Assembly (NCBI GenBank): GCA_910589415.1
Contig: OU342635.1
Coordinates: 12,214,001 to 12,278,000 of the forward strand
Origin: Malachius bipustulatus
Lineage: Eukaryota > Arthropoda > Insecta > Coleoptera > Melyridae
Direction: 5' to 3'
DNA: 64,000 nt
Of this stretch, positions 10,407 through 23,109 are shown piece after piece. Made by a program: the position numbers and the translations under genes. The notes below the pieces were generated by a model, which was not told the origin of the DNA, searched no databases, and worked only from the letters and a program-made list of their open reading frames with translations. Within the stretch, counting starts at the first letter, position 1. Each line of letters begins with the position of its first letter.

Positions 10407-12046
10407 AAAACACAACGACTGCATCTACAATAATCCAAGACGCTGTAGATAAATTAAGTCAATGGGCTGCTAATACAGGATTCAAGTTCTCCTCGTCGAA
10501 ATCAAAAGTGATCAAATTCAGTCGACGACACCGCACTCAAGCCCCGCTTATCCAGCTTAATGGCACGACACTTAATATAGTTGATCATCACAAGTTCCTA
10601 GGAGTAACATTCGACAGCAAACTCACTTGGAGACTTCACTTACAGGAAACAAAACTCAGTTGTCTAGCCCGCTTAAACATTTTAAAAGTACTCTCACACC
10701 ACCGCTGGGGCGCAGAAGAAGCAGCCCTGCTTAGAATATATAGGGCCTTAATTCGATCCAGACTAGACTACGGTAGTCAAGTATTTTTATCCGCCTCCAA
10801 ATCTAACCTCCAACTGCTTAATACAGTCCACAACACTGCGCTTCGAATATGTCTAGGAGCTTTCAGATCCAGCCCCGTAAACAGTCTCTACGTAGAATCC
10901 AACGAACTTCCGCTTAACCTGCGCCGCCAACAACTCCTCATGACTTATGCCGCCAGAGCATCTGCCTGCCCTAATAATCCGGTTTTCTCTCTACTGAATG
11001 CCGACCAGAGAGTCACAAGTTCCTCTACAACTCAGACAACACCCCAAATCCTTAAATCCCTATTAGGGAATGTTAATTTATCGAACACAACTCCTATTGA
11101 ACATCCAAACCTCCCTCCTTGGACTATAATTCTTCCAAAAGTAGACACATCTCTCTCCCGCCACGTAAAACAAGATACTCCCACGGAAATTCTTCAGCAA
11201 TCCTTCCTCAGACTAAAAAACAAAGTCAATTCAGACATTACCCTATTCACCGACGCTTCCAAAAGTCCAAGTGGAACAGGCTGCTCCATTACTACCTCCC
11301 AAGCGACTGTAGCTCAATACAGACTCCCCAGCTATTGCACCATACTAACAGCTGAGCTATACGGAATTTTCAAAGCCCTGGAGACGCCCATCATACTGGA
11401 CAATCAAACAATCAGTGTATGCACAGACTCCCTCACGTCAACTAATCTAATACAAAACTTCTACTCCCAACATCCAATTGTCCGGGAAATTCACGAAACC
11501 TGCCACACACTCGCTGCCAGGAGAGTATCCATCACCATAATCTGGGTCCCGTCACACGTCGGCATCAAGGGCAACGAGACAGCGGATCGGGCCGCCAAGG
11601 AAGCCGCAACCCTAAATTCTCCAATAATAAATCTACAGCTTCACAGCAACCTCAAGCAAGATCTCAAACAAACTATTCTACAGAAATGGCAGAACGAATG
11701 GCATAGAACACCTGACAAATTGCGCGCTATCCATCCCTCAATCAAACGCTTCCAGATATCTACCTTAACCAGAAGAAACGGAGTAGTCATGCGAAGACTG
11801 AGGATAGGACACACCCTCCTCACCCACTCTCACCTTATGTCTGGTACCAATCCTCCCGTATGTGAACATTGCGACAGCCCTCTTACCATCCAGCATATCC
11901 TACTTGAATGTGACTTCTACACGGGCGCCCGAACTCGCTCCGACCTCCAGAGAAGTGAGGGATTGAGAGAACTCTTGGACTCACCTGACAAAGTGAATAA
12001 GATCATCTCGTTCCTCCAGGACACCAACACATACCATTTAATCTAA
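10407..12046 (+). CDS. Non-LTR retrotransposon ORF2 C-terminus: RT thumb, RNase H, CCHC motif
   Basis: Uninterrupted frame of about 545 codons; the first codons of the open frame (from 10394) come from the flanking target duplication. Residues counted from 10394: the end of the reverse transcriptase (WAANTGFKFSSSKSK near 24-38, FLGVTFDSKLTW near 68-79) and a thumb to about 200. RNase H has all expected catalytic residues: D287 (FTDAS), E321 (TAELYG), D345 (CTDS), H388 (WVPSHVG) and D398 (NETADRA). A C-terminal C490-x2-C493-x7-H501-x4-C506 motif follows. In an intact element this protein copies RNA at the nicked target and removes the RNA strand. The reverse transcriptase active site is missing, so this copy is inert. 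Absence of stops suggests a fairly recent insertion. Confidence 0.9.
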
Positions 12047-12249
12047 TCAATTATGCCTACCAATAGTTCATACCATAACTATTCCAAAATTATACCAGCA
12101 AATAACATTCATATATTACCTACAGTAATTTTATACTCACCCCTAGTATTTAATTGATATCTTACGATTTATACCCTAGCCCTTAATCAATGTACATGTC
12201 AATGACCTTCGATGTCGAGACACTTGGTTGAATAAATAAATAAATAAAT
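10407..12249 (+). mobile_element. 5'-truncated non-LTR retrotransposon with RNase H (I-like), with target duplication
   Basis: The element runs from a truncated point inside the reverse transcriptase to a TGAATAAATAAATAAATAAA tail. It is flanked by the 10-bp direct repeat AAATATCATA at 10397-10406 and 12250-12259, the target-site duplication. RNase H after the reverse transcriptase and a short tandem tail fit the I group of non-LTR elements; a related RNase H-bearing clade is possible. The untranslated 3' part is about 200 bp. Confidence 0.88.
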
Positions 12250-12259
12250 AAATATCATA

Positions 12260-13195
12260 GTTTACGATGTCTTAAAAAACGCGTAAGTGTGTTTTCATTG
12301 AAAACGATAAATTTTCTCGACATGAAAATACTACAACTTTTTTTATGTAAAAATAACACATTCTCCATAGAGTGTGCCTATAGTGAGGAAAAAATTGATA
12401 ATAAAAAATATGGTAGGTATAAGACAAACGGAAAAATCTGCTGACTGCTCTGCATTTTAGTGGCCTCTATGAGTCGGAAAACACCAGAATTTTATCAGAC
12501 GCAATGAAACCATTTTCGCCCCCTGTTTTCGACTGTGCTGAACACTATGGCGTAGGCCAAATTTCTTTTTCGGGTTGCGTTCACCCCCTATTGGTCAAAA
12601 ACCACCCCCTTTTTTAGAATCTCCGTTCTAATACCCCCGGGTCGGAAATAACGCGTCCAAATCGCTTTTTATCTAATGACAACAAACTGCCCGTCACCCT
12701 ACGCCCACCCCCTTTGCCAAGAACCCCCCTCCAAAGGTTTTCTTTTACAAAAAGTTATCATCCACTTCTTGTACATAATTTATTATGTGAGGCATTCCTA
12801 CGACATAAATATTGATGACGATTTTTGTATTTATTTCTGGGACTAGATATCGTTCTTAAAAAATAACGAATTCTAAAAAAACTACTCAAACTTAACATAC
12901 TCCTCCTTGGTCCTACAACCTGTTAATCATCAGAAGAATCACCTGAAGATGACGAATCCAGCATCAATAAATAGCATCAATAAGTAGTAACTAAACTAAA
13001 CAATTAATTAACTATAGTAGCGCCACCATGTAGGCAAACTTGATTCGATTGGTCAAGTACCGCGTGCACGCTATTTATTTTATCTATTTCCATTGTAAAC
13101 TTGAGGTCTTTTAGAGATAAAAAATAAAATTGGGGTGTCTTTTTTATATCGTGGGATCCAAATCGTGAGCGTCACGAAATCCTGAATCAAGCTTT
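12260..13195. other. Intergenic or intronic DNA
   Basis: C-rich runs at 12520-12740 give no credible frame. Nothing else recognised. Confidence 0.4.
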
Positions 13196-13498
13196 TACGA
13201 CTTTTTGTCTAAATCGTGGGAAATATCGCACCTCCCTTTGAAAACCGTCGTAACTTAAAATCCGGTAATTCGACAGGGAAAGCAAATAAAGTTTTGAGTT
13301 AATACACTTAGTATAAACTATGTATTAAAATGGTTCAAAGTATTTGTGTTCAAAGGTTCAAAGCAGTATAATACTGTCTTTTCAGACAAAACTTAGTTCT
13401 TTTGGAACCCTATTTTTGCTGAAAACCGTATAATTGATATGTTTTGATTTACGACGGTTTTCAAAGGGAGGTGCGATATAACGACAAAAAAAGTGGAT
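13196..13498. mobile_element. Small inverted-repeat (MITE-like) element
   Basis: A perfect 29-bp inverted repeat pairs 13224-13252 (TATCGCACCTCCCTTTGAAA...) with 13450-13478, and weaker matching around GACTTTTTGTC extends both arms outward by about 20 bp. The interior is non-coding. Confidence 0.65.
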
Positions 13499-14137
13499 TG
13501 TTGTGGTACGTCGAATCACTATTTTATTGTACGCATTTATTACTCCCGAAGCTTTCTTTATATTGCAAATTAAAGTAAAATAATATAAGACATTTACTAA
13601 GACTAATTAATAATAATAATAGTGGTATAAAACTTTGTTAGCTCTATTTCGGGCAGACTCTTCCAAATAATAATCAATAAATGAGTTTCTGAGCGGGTAT
13701 TTTCTTTGTTAACATAAAGGATAAAAAATTGCAAAAAGAGCGAATGTATCCAGTACCTCGCATTTCCCACCTTACAGCTGCAAAACATGTTCACAACTCT
13801 TCGATTTACATCAAGCTGAGTAATTGGCCAAAAAAAAAACCAAAAAAAAAACTTGGAAATGACTTTTAATAATTGTATGGTCATAATAAAAAAAACTTTA
13901 TAAAAAGGTTTGATTTGATCGAAACGAGATGTAAAGGATTAGGAAGCAACGTTACGCTGACCAAACGAATTCCCGAAAAAATCAACGAGGCACGCGCGCT
14001 CCGCGAACATAATAGTAATTTCTGGTCAGATATTACCTTCATGTTACGAAAGAAGTCCAATTCCAAGATAGTTGGAACTTCAACGTTTTTTCTGCGATTA
14101 GACAGAACAGTAGGCTTGAAATTTTGTGATGAAAACC
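13499..14137. other. AT-rich spacer
   Basis: Frames of 117 and 112 codons on opposite strands (13873-14226 and 13881-14219) overlap each other and run into the palindrome. Neither resembles a known family. Confidence 0.4.
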
Positions 14138-14456
14138 ATTTATCATCAGATGTTTCATACAAAATGTCTATACTGCTTGGCAAAAATTGTGTGGTGGCGC
14201 CCCATCCTGCTGGTACCAAATGTTAGCTCGGTCTGCATTTATTAAATCTATCGCTGGTGAAACTACTTCTCTTAAAATTTTACAGTAACTTACCTACTCC
14301 ATGGAGTATGTTACTTCTCTTAAAATTTTGAGAAAAGTAATTTAACCAGCGATAGATTTAATAAATGCGAACCGAGTTGGTACCAGCAGGATGGGGCGCT
14401 ACCACACAATTTTGGCCAAGCAGTATAAATTTTGTATGAAACCTTTGATGATAAAT
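14138..14456. mobile_element. 320-bp near-perfect palindrome (foldback element)
   Basis: The left arm from ATTTATCATCAGATGTTTCA to about 14296 pairs with the right arm ending TTTGATGATAAAT. The centre TACTCCATGGAGTA (14294-14307) is itself a perfect palindrome, so there is essentially no loop. Scattered mismatches show arms that have begun to diverge. There is no coding capacity. Confidence 0.8.
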
Positions 14457-17400
14457 AATTTGCTAACAATGGTCCCTATTCATTAGGTTCCACGATAGTA
14501 GAGTGTTACACTTTTTGTGATCTTTAACTTTTTCTATATTGACTCTAAATTAATACGAAATTTATTACAATAATTAGATCTAATGGCTAACCGTTACAAA
14601 TTTGCATATTTGTAAGTATATTTCTTATTAATTCAAAAGAGTATCGTTGGAAAGTCTGTCCGTAAATAGATATAGAGAGGAATTTTCGATATTACTCAAG
14701 AAAGTGATGCGGTAAATTATAATAGTGTAGACTCATCACTCACGTTTGAAAGTCTAGAATCGTGAGGTCATGACATGCAGATGTTGTCCTATCCTTCAGT
14801 TCAGTTTAGTTACAAAATGCAAGTCACGCCCGAGCGAAAATATGTCCGTGGGTATTTCCACAAAAATGGGAAAACCCTAACCGATGTATGATAAAAAAAA
14901 AACGATGAAAAACGCTAATAAAAAACCCTTCAAATGATTGAGAGTAGGGGAAAGTAATGAGATCGTGAGAGAAATGTGATTATTAGGTCAAAGGCCTAGG
15001 GATTGTTCTTTGTTGTTTAGCTTACCACATAAAAATTTATCATATCATACGACCATATCAATTTAGTTGACACCTAATTGTTTCAACTAAAAGAGATTGC
15101 TTCAACAAACTTAGTATAGCATTAGTGTAATATCACATGTAAATATTACCTAAAATATGAAAGGTGCATGAGCTTGTAAACGGGATAATTATTATGTACT
15201 CGCGTTTACCTACTTCGTCGAGGAGTAGAGAAATATTTTGATTACCTATGGTTCACGTTAAATTTAATCTGCAAATACATCACATATTTTCTCGGGACTC
15301 TGTGAAATAATTTTCCGTACCAGTTCATATGAATCGAAGAGAGGTGTTACGCTTGGGGTGGTTGTTCCGATAAAACACTTACATTTTCGCCAGCTTGTTT
15401 ATTTTATGTTAAAACGCGCTCTTCTCTGTAACTCTAACATGAAACCATTCGTTTACAGAATGTAAAAGCTGAATCCATTTTTAAATTCTTTAGCAAGACT
15501 ATTAGGTACCTATTGCAAGAATTCCTGTCGTCTCTGTCTTTCTGGCTCACACACACAGTGTAAGCTCACCTTGTGGCATTGTTGTGTCTGGATCTCGCCT
15601 TTTACTTTCATTTCCATGATTACACTTGACGACAAAAAGTGGTATGGTAACGAATGATAATAATACCAAAGTCGACATATGTCACATTTCTGGTTGAAAA
15701 GAATAATCTCTCTACTTATATTAGAATTCGGATTAGATTAGAATTCTTAGATTTAAAGTTGTATCCAGAAAAAACTCAACAATCCTGCTGAGCAAAAAAA
15801 CACAAGCGGTGTAATTTGAAAACCCAACTAGGGGATGATTATTTGAGTGTTCAAAGACAAAAGTTATATTGAGGATCAAAGTTTCATTTGTTTCTGTTTA
15901 AATAACTCGGAGGTTCTTAGATAAAGAAATCTTGGGACACCCAGTATATCTTCGAATTCTCTGACAACCAAAAGTCTGCACTGAAATGCAGTTGCGGCTG
16001 GCAATGCTGCAGGTTGCAGTCTGATCAGAAAAATCCTGGTTCTTGTAACTTGTTGATCCCATTTTGGGCCTACAAATAGGGCGGATGCTTATTTATTTAT
16101 TTGTAATAAATCCATCAACGCCATAATATTATATGCCAATTTAAGATAGGATTAAATATAAAGTTCCTGTGCCATAACCCCCTGTTAAGAACAGACGACA
16201 GGTAGTAGTAGGTACCTTTAGTTGGAAAGATTTTTTTTGTAATGGTACCCTCCAGATGGTCTGACGGTCAAGCTTATAGCCCCTTGCTCCTGGCGTCAAC
16301 ACCCGCAGGCCGATCAGAGGGGTTATGTACTTCAGGGGTCTTTGTGTGTGCCACCTAGCTGTTTATGGTTTGTGACATGTTTTGTCAGAACCTTGTTGAT
16401 AGTGAACCTTGGGGACCATTTCTTACTAAGTTCTCTGGAGTATTATAAATACTTATAATGGCGTGTTTTATTAGTTTAACAAACAACGTCCAGACTTAAT
16501 GGATAAATAGTAATAAATAAGTGTTATTAAAATGAATAATCCATCACATTGTTGCCTCACATCGATCATTTTTATAGCGTTTTCTGCACCGTCGTAATCT
16601 CTGGACCTGCACGCACCACGTCTTTAATAGATAGATCATGATATTTTTATTTTTAATCCTGGAAATAAATAATATTAAATGCAGTGATATTTTGTAGAGT
16701 TTAGATTCAGAGAGAATAACACGCACTGCTAAGCACACGTTTACATGATACTTAGGCCCCTATTCTCTAACTTATGTAGTATTACTTAAGTACCACCGTG
16801 AGTCATTAAGGATGGTCACTGATGTGAATATATTAGAAACTAATAAGTGTCGTACAGCCTCAGGAAAAAAAAGTTCTAAAAACTCGTTGGAAAATAGTTT
16901 TGAGCTTCTGAAATGACCGCTAGGGGACGTAGATTCATGACTAAATAGAAAATTGGAATTCTCTCATTTTTTAAAATTAGGTTAGTTATTATTGGAGATA
17001 TGAAGTCGGTTCAATTATTAGCAAACATGAAGAATTGACCAGCGTTAATATTTTCTCAGATTAAAACGGCGCTTGTAAGTCACCTGCCGGGCTGGTAACG
17101 GATTCGCTACCTCGATGGTCCTGTTTCAAGACGTGATAAAGGCTTTAATATAATAAATTAATTATTAAGTCGCATCCCAGAATTCTGTTCAAATCACCGC
17201 CAAATTAATCGAAGTTTAATCAACAGTTTGTGCCTAGTTCGTGGGTATAGTTATCATCAAAGCTCGCGATTGCATCCAACTTTTTGATAAAGGCGATAAT
17301 TGATGGTAAGAAGTAATATTATTATAGCAAATTCAAAAAATGTAAGTTCCCCAATATAAAGCAGTACCTACCTACCTAATTTTATTAAGTACAATTTTAA

Positions 17401-18364
17401 GACCAAAAAAAATAATTCAATTAAGTGTATTATTCTGGAAAGTAATAATAATAATTATTACGTCTCACAAAATGAATATTTACAAAAACATTCTTTTGAA
17501 GTAAAATTCAAAACACAAGACTTGAGCTTAATTAATGTTTTCTGGCAAAAAAAACTTGAGGGTTAATTAACTAATCAAAATTAAAAATGTTTGTCTATAT
17601 TAGGAAAGTCTGCAAGTACACGTCACCACTGGCAACATAATGTGTCGGTAACGTCAGTTAAAATTTCATTCCTACATAAAAATTTTAATTAAAAACTGAA
17701 CTTGTAATAATACTTATTTTTTTATCAACTCAACGGAAATTACCGACAGTCTTTGATGGAATTGAACCTGGCAAGTCAAATCTTTAATTACTATTTTGAA
17801 AACACAACTTTCTTATAGCTCCGATGTATCTTGTAATGAAATATACAGGGTCGTCGCTATTAAGACTGCATGACCTTAGACATAGGATACAAGAAATTTG
17901 CAGATTACTGATTCCAATTCTGACCTGGAGGGGGGAAATGAATTGAGAGGCAAATAATTTTCTCATAAAATGTAAAAAATTTTTTTTTCGGATGGCAATA
18001 AAAATTACTGATACAGGTTGGCTAGAAATTTAATTTCGGTCACTCTATATATAAATTTTTCCATACGATAGAGATCACAAAATTATTAAAGGGGCAAATA
18101 AATGCTGTAAATGCAAGTAGAAGAAAGTAAATTGCTGCATCTTCAACCGTTTACTAGTCAAACCCAGGTGAGTGCCTGAAAACGTAGCTAGATTTTAAGT
18201 TAGTCTTTTTTGAAGTAAAATATTCATAGGTACTGAATTCTGAAAAAAATTAGTCACATGATATAGAAAACTCATTTATCATTCATTTATATTTTCTAGA
18301 CCATACATATCACCATATAGCATGTAAATAAATGAAACAATAAAATATTCTGGTTATCTCTATA
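14457..18364. other. Intergenic or intronic DNA with one GC-richer patch
   Basis: Mostly AT-rich with no gene recognised. The patch 16190-16370 is GC-richer and open in both directions for about 60 codons; it could be a relic of a transposon 3' end but has no diagnostic motif. Confidence 0.35.
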
Positions 18365-18845
18365 GCAGATGGAGAGTCAAATTCGAGCTACATCAATTGG
18401 GACCTCGGCAATTAGAAGATACACGGGTCGGTTAAATTAGAGAAAATTTGATAAATTTAAAGCTCAATAATAATTTGAGAAATAAAATTAGTCATCTCTG
18501 ATGTTTTTGAAAAAGGTGAAAAATAACTGAAATATTTTAAATTTTAAATTCCCATCTAATTGTCTTATTTGAAGAGATTTCGAAAAACTGAAAGCACATT
18601 CTCACGTCCATTTTTTAGTTTGCTATCAAAATATGTAACAAGACTGACGGTTACACGTTTCGACATCGACTTTATTTTTTAAATACGGACCAGGATTTTT
18701 TTCTTGATTTTGAAATTTTTTATTTCAATATTTAAAATTTTTTTCTCAGATTGTTAGTGAGCTAAATTTAGCCGTTTAACCGAGTTCACATCTCTTCTAG
18801 TTTCCGAGATCCTAATGATGTAGCTCCAATTTGACTCACCCTGTA
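18365..18845. mobile_element. TIR element ending in TACAGGGTGAGTC
   Basis: The right end is the reverse complement of TACAGGGTGAGTCAAATT. The left end carries GAGTCAAATTCGAGCTACAT and is slightly degraded. Imperfect arms extend about 110 bp inward. A related half-copy lies at 43689-44010. Non-coding. Confidence 0.72.
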
Positions 18846-19461
18846 TAATCAATAAAAAACATATCAAAATTGTCCACCAGAATGTATAATAAATATATCA
18901 AATGAATGAATAATAAGTCAATACAGTGTATGTAAAATAAGCATTCAAGATTCTGAATTATTCATCGACCTAAAATTACCTCTCCCAGCAAGCTTGATAT
19001 TTATTTTAAAAAGGATAAAAATGTGATCTTTGTTTAAATTTTATTTTACACAAAGTTTGTCATCAACTTGTGCTTTGGAAAAGATAGATGTCTATTTAAG
19101 TCTCTATTTAATCTGAGCTCATTATTTTTATTCGTACGAAATAAAAATTTTCGTAAATTTTCGTACGAATTCGGATCTAACGTATAACCGCCGCCTAATA
19201 CGTACGTAGACTCGTAATTGCTTTAACTCATCACGAGTTATAAACAAATAAAATAAATAAATAAATAAAAACTCCTCGAAAATCTATGAGAATTCATATA
19301 AATTTTCGGGAATTCACGGGAATCGATGGGAATTAATAGAAGTTGATTCTGGAGTAATAAAATGATAATTAGTGAATATCTTGCAAAATGATATAAATGT
19401 TTTTTTTTACAAAATATAACGTTTAACAATTTTTACAGCATAAAAAAATTCATCAACGTAC
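18846..19461. other. AT-rich spacer
   Basis: Nothing recognised beyond a short AAATAAATAAATA tract near 19245-19268. Confidence 0.4.
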
Positions 19462-19665
19462 CTTGCAACTAGTGCCAGCTTCGGATTGGTGTAGTTTTTG
19501 TAACAAGCCACGTGCACAGTCACTGTCGAAACGTCGTTTAACAGGAGCTCATTTTCTTTGTCTCCCCTCGTATTCGCGGATTTCCGAAGAGTTTGTACCC
19601 CTTTTTCTTTAATAACGCGATTTTCGCTCAGGTCCGGCCTCTTTACAGACGAAGCAGTCACTCAT
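19462..19665 (-). pseudogene. Frameshifted first-exon fragment: CxxC N-terminus and VHxxCYxxYT motif
   Basis: On the minus strand an ATG at 19665 gives MSDCFVCKEAGPER with a CxxC pair, then meets a stop. One frame over, ENRVIKEKGVQTLRKSAN continues to VTVHVACYKNYTNPK and ends at a canonical donor (AAG|GTACGT, exon end 19462). The combination of an N-terminal CxxC, a 'KG..TL..S...R.D' stretch and VH..CY..YT is one I associate with large repeated, poorly characterised insect gene families, often transposon-linked. A one-base change near the GCGAAAATCGCG stretch (about 19620) explains the frame break. Its function is unknown. It is either a dead copy or an exon with a sequencing error. Confidence 0.5.
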
Positions 19666-20380
19666 TTTGGAACACTGGTCGTTTCCCAACTAATCGAATA
19701 ACTTTTTTTAGGATGTGTTTCCCGATTTTAACGGACAGGCAAATGTTTTTTTTAAAGAGCATATATTTTCTAGGCTTGTCTAGACACGTTTTTATTCGTT
19801 TAACAACATCTCAGATAAATCTTAGCTATATACGGCAGCCCTATTTGGCGCGAGTCGGCGTAGGTTATCGCTTACCTGAAAGACCTAATGGGCCGATCTC
19901 ACCTTAATGACTTCGACGCACTACTGCGCAACAATAATTGGTCCGATTAATGAGATATTGTTATGTATAAATGTTCGTAATTGTAAGCGCTACAAGTATT
20001 GTGGGAACAATTTTTGGATTGCGATTGAAAAATAGGAGTTATTCCGAAAATACCAATTTTTTATCCCCCTTGTTCTTAATTAATCACCTGTCATTAAATA
20101 TTGCAAATACAAAAAATGTCACATATGCTAATTTGTGGAGAATGTTTTTCTGAATTAAGTAAGTAATGACACTTTTTTCGATAAAATGCGAATTAACGTC
20201 GTAAAGTGCAAAAACCCATTCATCCCTTAAAAACAACATGGCGGCTTATTCACAAGGGGTAGGAGGTCGCATTTTTGGATTTAGACTCTCCATTGACCAC
20301 CCAACCTCTACACAAAATATTTTCTTTTCCGCATGAATTGCACAATTAAATCCTACTTTGACTGGACTATATTATGCTTA
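19666..20380. other. Spacer
   Basis: No gene recognised. The plus-strand frame at 19593-19907 is a shadow of the minus-strand fragment plus non-coding DNA. Confidence 0.4.
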
Positions 20381-21593
20381 TACAGGGTGTCCCGTAAGTA
20401 ATGGTCCGTGGTGAAATGGGAGATTCTTGGTTTAAAAATATTACGATCTGACACTACTTGCTCTAACAAAATCTTGATAATAAAAAAGATACAGGGTGGC
20501 AAAGTTGAGATTTAAAAATTTTCTTTTCAAAATATCTCGAAAAATTGTACAGGTACGAACGTGAAAACTTGGGGATAGATGTTTCACGGTATGAGAAATC
20601 ATAATTTGATATCCGTGTCGATGTATTTTATAGAGGGCGCCACTTAGGTCATGTTGACGACGTAAATGAACACATAACTTTTTTATCCTTCAGGATATCG
20701 CGCATTTTATTGTGAAATATTAAAACTACATCATTGATGAGAAAAAAAGGTATACCGGTTGTCAGTCTCAAAAGTTAGTGGTTTTCGAGATAATTGACAG
20801 TTAATGATTTTCTCTACTGATACTGTTCAGAATTTTTTGCTTACTGCTAGTAGTTGGAAAATAAAAAATGCCGAGACATAATAATTTTTCAAATTCAGAT
20901 AAGAGATATATGATTTCTTTTTATTACAAACAAAACTTCACTGGGCAAGCTGCGAAACGAGAATACCTGCCACGATATCCAAACAGACTGCAACCTGGTA
21001 ATCGACTATTTCAGAATCTGTAAGGATTTTAGGTGGATATGGTTCATTTGTTTGCTTTTTAATATGTCAAAGTGAAAAATGTTTAATTGTCAAAATGCTG
21101 GTTATTATCTCAACCTACTGCGTTAAGATTTCTGATAATAAAAAAAAATAGAAATAATGCAGGAGATTATTAAAACGTGATTATCTCGAAAACCACTAAC
21201 TTTTGAGACTGACAACCGGTATACCTTTTTTTCTCATCAATGATGTAGTTTTAATATTTCACAATAAAATGCGCGATATCCTGAAGGATAAAAAAGTTAT
21301 GTGTTCATTTACGTCGTCAACATGACCTAAGTGGCGCCCTCTATAAAATACATCGACATGGATATCAAATTATGATTTCTCATACCGTGAAACATCTATC
21401 CCCAAGTTTTCACGTTCGTACCTGTACAATTTTTCGAGATATTTTGAAAAGAAAATTTTTAAATCTCAACTTTGCCACCCTGTATCTTTTTTATTATCAA
21501 GATTTTGTTAGAGCAAGTAGTGTCAGATCGTAATATTTTTAAACCAAGAATCTCCCATTTCACCACGGACCATTACTTACGGGACACCCTGTA
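20381..21593. mobile_element. 1.2-kb foldback transposon with ~415-bp inverted arms and TA target duplication
   Basis: Left end TACAGGGTGTCCCGTAAGTA and its exact inverse at the right end; TA lies on both sides. The arms (20381 to about 20797 and about 21181 to 21593) match nearly base for base. The spacer of about 385 bp carries the small coding frame at 20868-21023. Non-autonomous, but it may derive from an element whose transposase once filled the spacer. The almost identical arms suggest recent formation or gene conversion between arms. Confidence 0.88.
20868..21023 (+). CDS. 51-residue DUF4817-like helix-turn-helix peptide inside the foldback spacer
   Basis: ATG at 20868, stop at 21021-21023. 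The peptide starts MPRHNNFSNSDKRYMISFYY and contains GQAAKREYLPRYPNR near residues 26-40. This fits the N-terminal DUF4817-type DNA-binding domain of many insect transposase-like proteins: a '.FSN.E...M...Y' opening, a helix with 'A...Y..RYP.R' and 'P....F..L'. In intact proteins a catalytic DDE/D domain follows. Here the frame stops right after the domain and there is no room for a catalytic part. It may be a relic, or a short DNA-binding peptide able to bind the arms. AAAAATG gives an acceptable start context. Confidence 0.55.
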   Translation: MPRHNNFSNSDKRYMISFYYKQNFTGQAAKREYLPRYPNRLQPGNRLFQNL

Positions 21594-23109
21594 TAAAATT
21601 TCGATTCCGTCAGTTTGATTAAAATATTAAAGATATTGCGAAAAGCAATAATTTATGACTATAATTTAAGAGCTCGATGAAATTACTGGTATATAAAGCT
21701 AACTTAAAAAAGCACCTTAATAATTGCCACTTTTTTATGATTCGTGCCATCTTTGACCATCATTCTTCATAAATTTTGTTATTGTTTGTGATTTTGAAGT
21801 GAAATTATAAAATGATGAATGATAATTGGATCATTAAAAAACTCAAACTCTAACCGAAGCGTCAAATTGAAATATTATTTTATCCATGATACCAACTACA
21901 CAAGGTAAGGTAAGTATGTCAGCTTGAGACCGAAAACTCGTCCTCGCTGGATTATAAAATAAAAAATAAAAACAAGAATTATCAAAGAACTCGTTCACAA
22001 AGCTCAAATTCAATTTAAGTTTATTTCAAAACTGAAACCTACGGTAGGTTTCTCTGAAGACTGATGGAGACAGATCTATCATGAAAAAAACATAACGCAT
22101 AAAAGTATATCATCTGTTTTGAAATCAATTCCTATGTTAATAAAGGAGGATCACATTATGCTTTATTTTTTCAAAAATTATTATTTCTTGGCTTTCCTAT
22201 TTTTTTTTTCTTTATAACCTCAGAATGGGAATACTGTTTTTTATAATAACTAAGTAAATACCACAATTTTCCATTTTTATGAACATTCTATGATTTGATA
22301 AAAAATTTTTCGTTAAATATGAGCTGAACTCTTCTGAAGCCTGAGGAGTCTCCCTGAACTGATGAGAAAATCGACTGCCAAAGTTTATTTTAACTTCCTA
22401 GAAAATTATAAATCTTGGAGACATCTTCCACATAATAGAGAAATTCGGATATAATTATTCTCAAGTTAGTAATGGTGGAACAATAATTATTGTGTATGGT
22501 ACATATTATAAAATAGATATATATGTATCTTTGAAATGCTAAGTTTCAAAAGCTAAGGAGTATAACTAAGTATTATTATCCTCCTTTCAGCATGAAATTC
22601 TCAATGCGCAATATAATCAATTCCCCAGCTAAGCTTATCAAACATTACATAAATTATTACTTTATGAATCAAATTACACATGAAAGCTGGAACAGCTACC
22701 TACCTGAGCAAATAATTATGTATAGAGTTATAGACAACATTGAATCAAAATTCGACCAAAACTACTATTCGTGCTGGTGCTGGTGCTGGAATTTCTAATT
22801 CTAGATACACTGTTGTCGTTCACTGCTAAATCACTAGATTAATTGATATTAATTGACGTACCGGTCGGGAGACAGAAGTGTTTACCGCGTTTCCGAGAAC
22901 AGATCCCATTTCCCTGATGGGCGTCGCAATCTCGAGTCTCTAGACGTCTAATTAGATCAGTCAGGCGGTAAGGTATCAGCTTGAAAATGTTTTGCCGTAA
23001 TTCAAATCACAGAACTACTTTCAACCGAACTAGTGAACTGAATAATTCATTGTAGGTATGTAATAGATAAAAGAAAATTAATGCCTCATGGATGATGGTA
23101 TAATATGAG
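21594..23109. other. Intergenic or intronic DNA
   Basis: No gene recognised. A GTGCTGGTGCTGGTGCTGG tract lies at about 22771-22789. A patch at 22855-22980 is somewhat GC-richer without a clear frame. Confidence 0.4.

Noticed and set aside
13873..14226. Overlapping long frames on both strands
   Set aside because: They end in the palindrome and neither has a recognisable motif.
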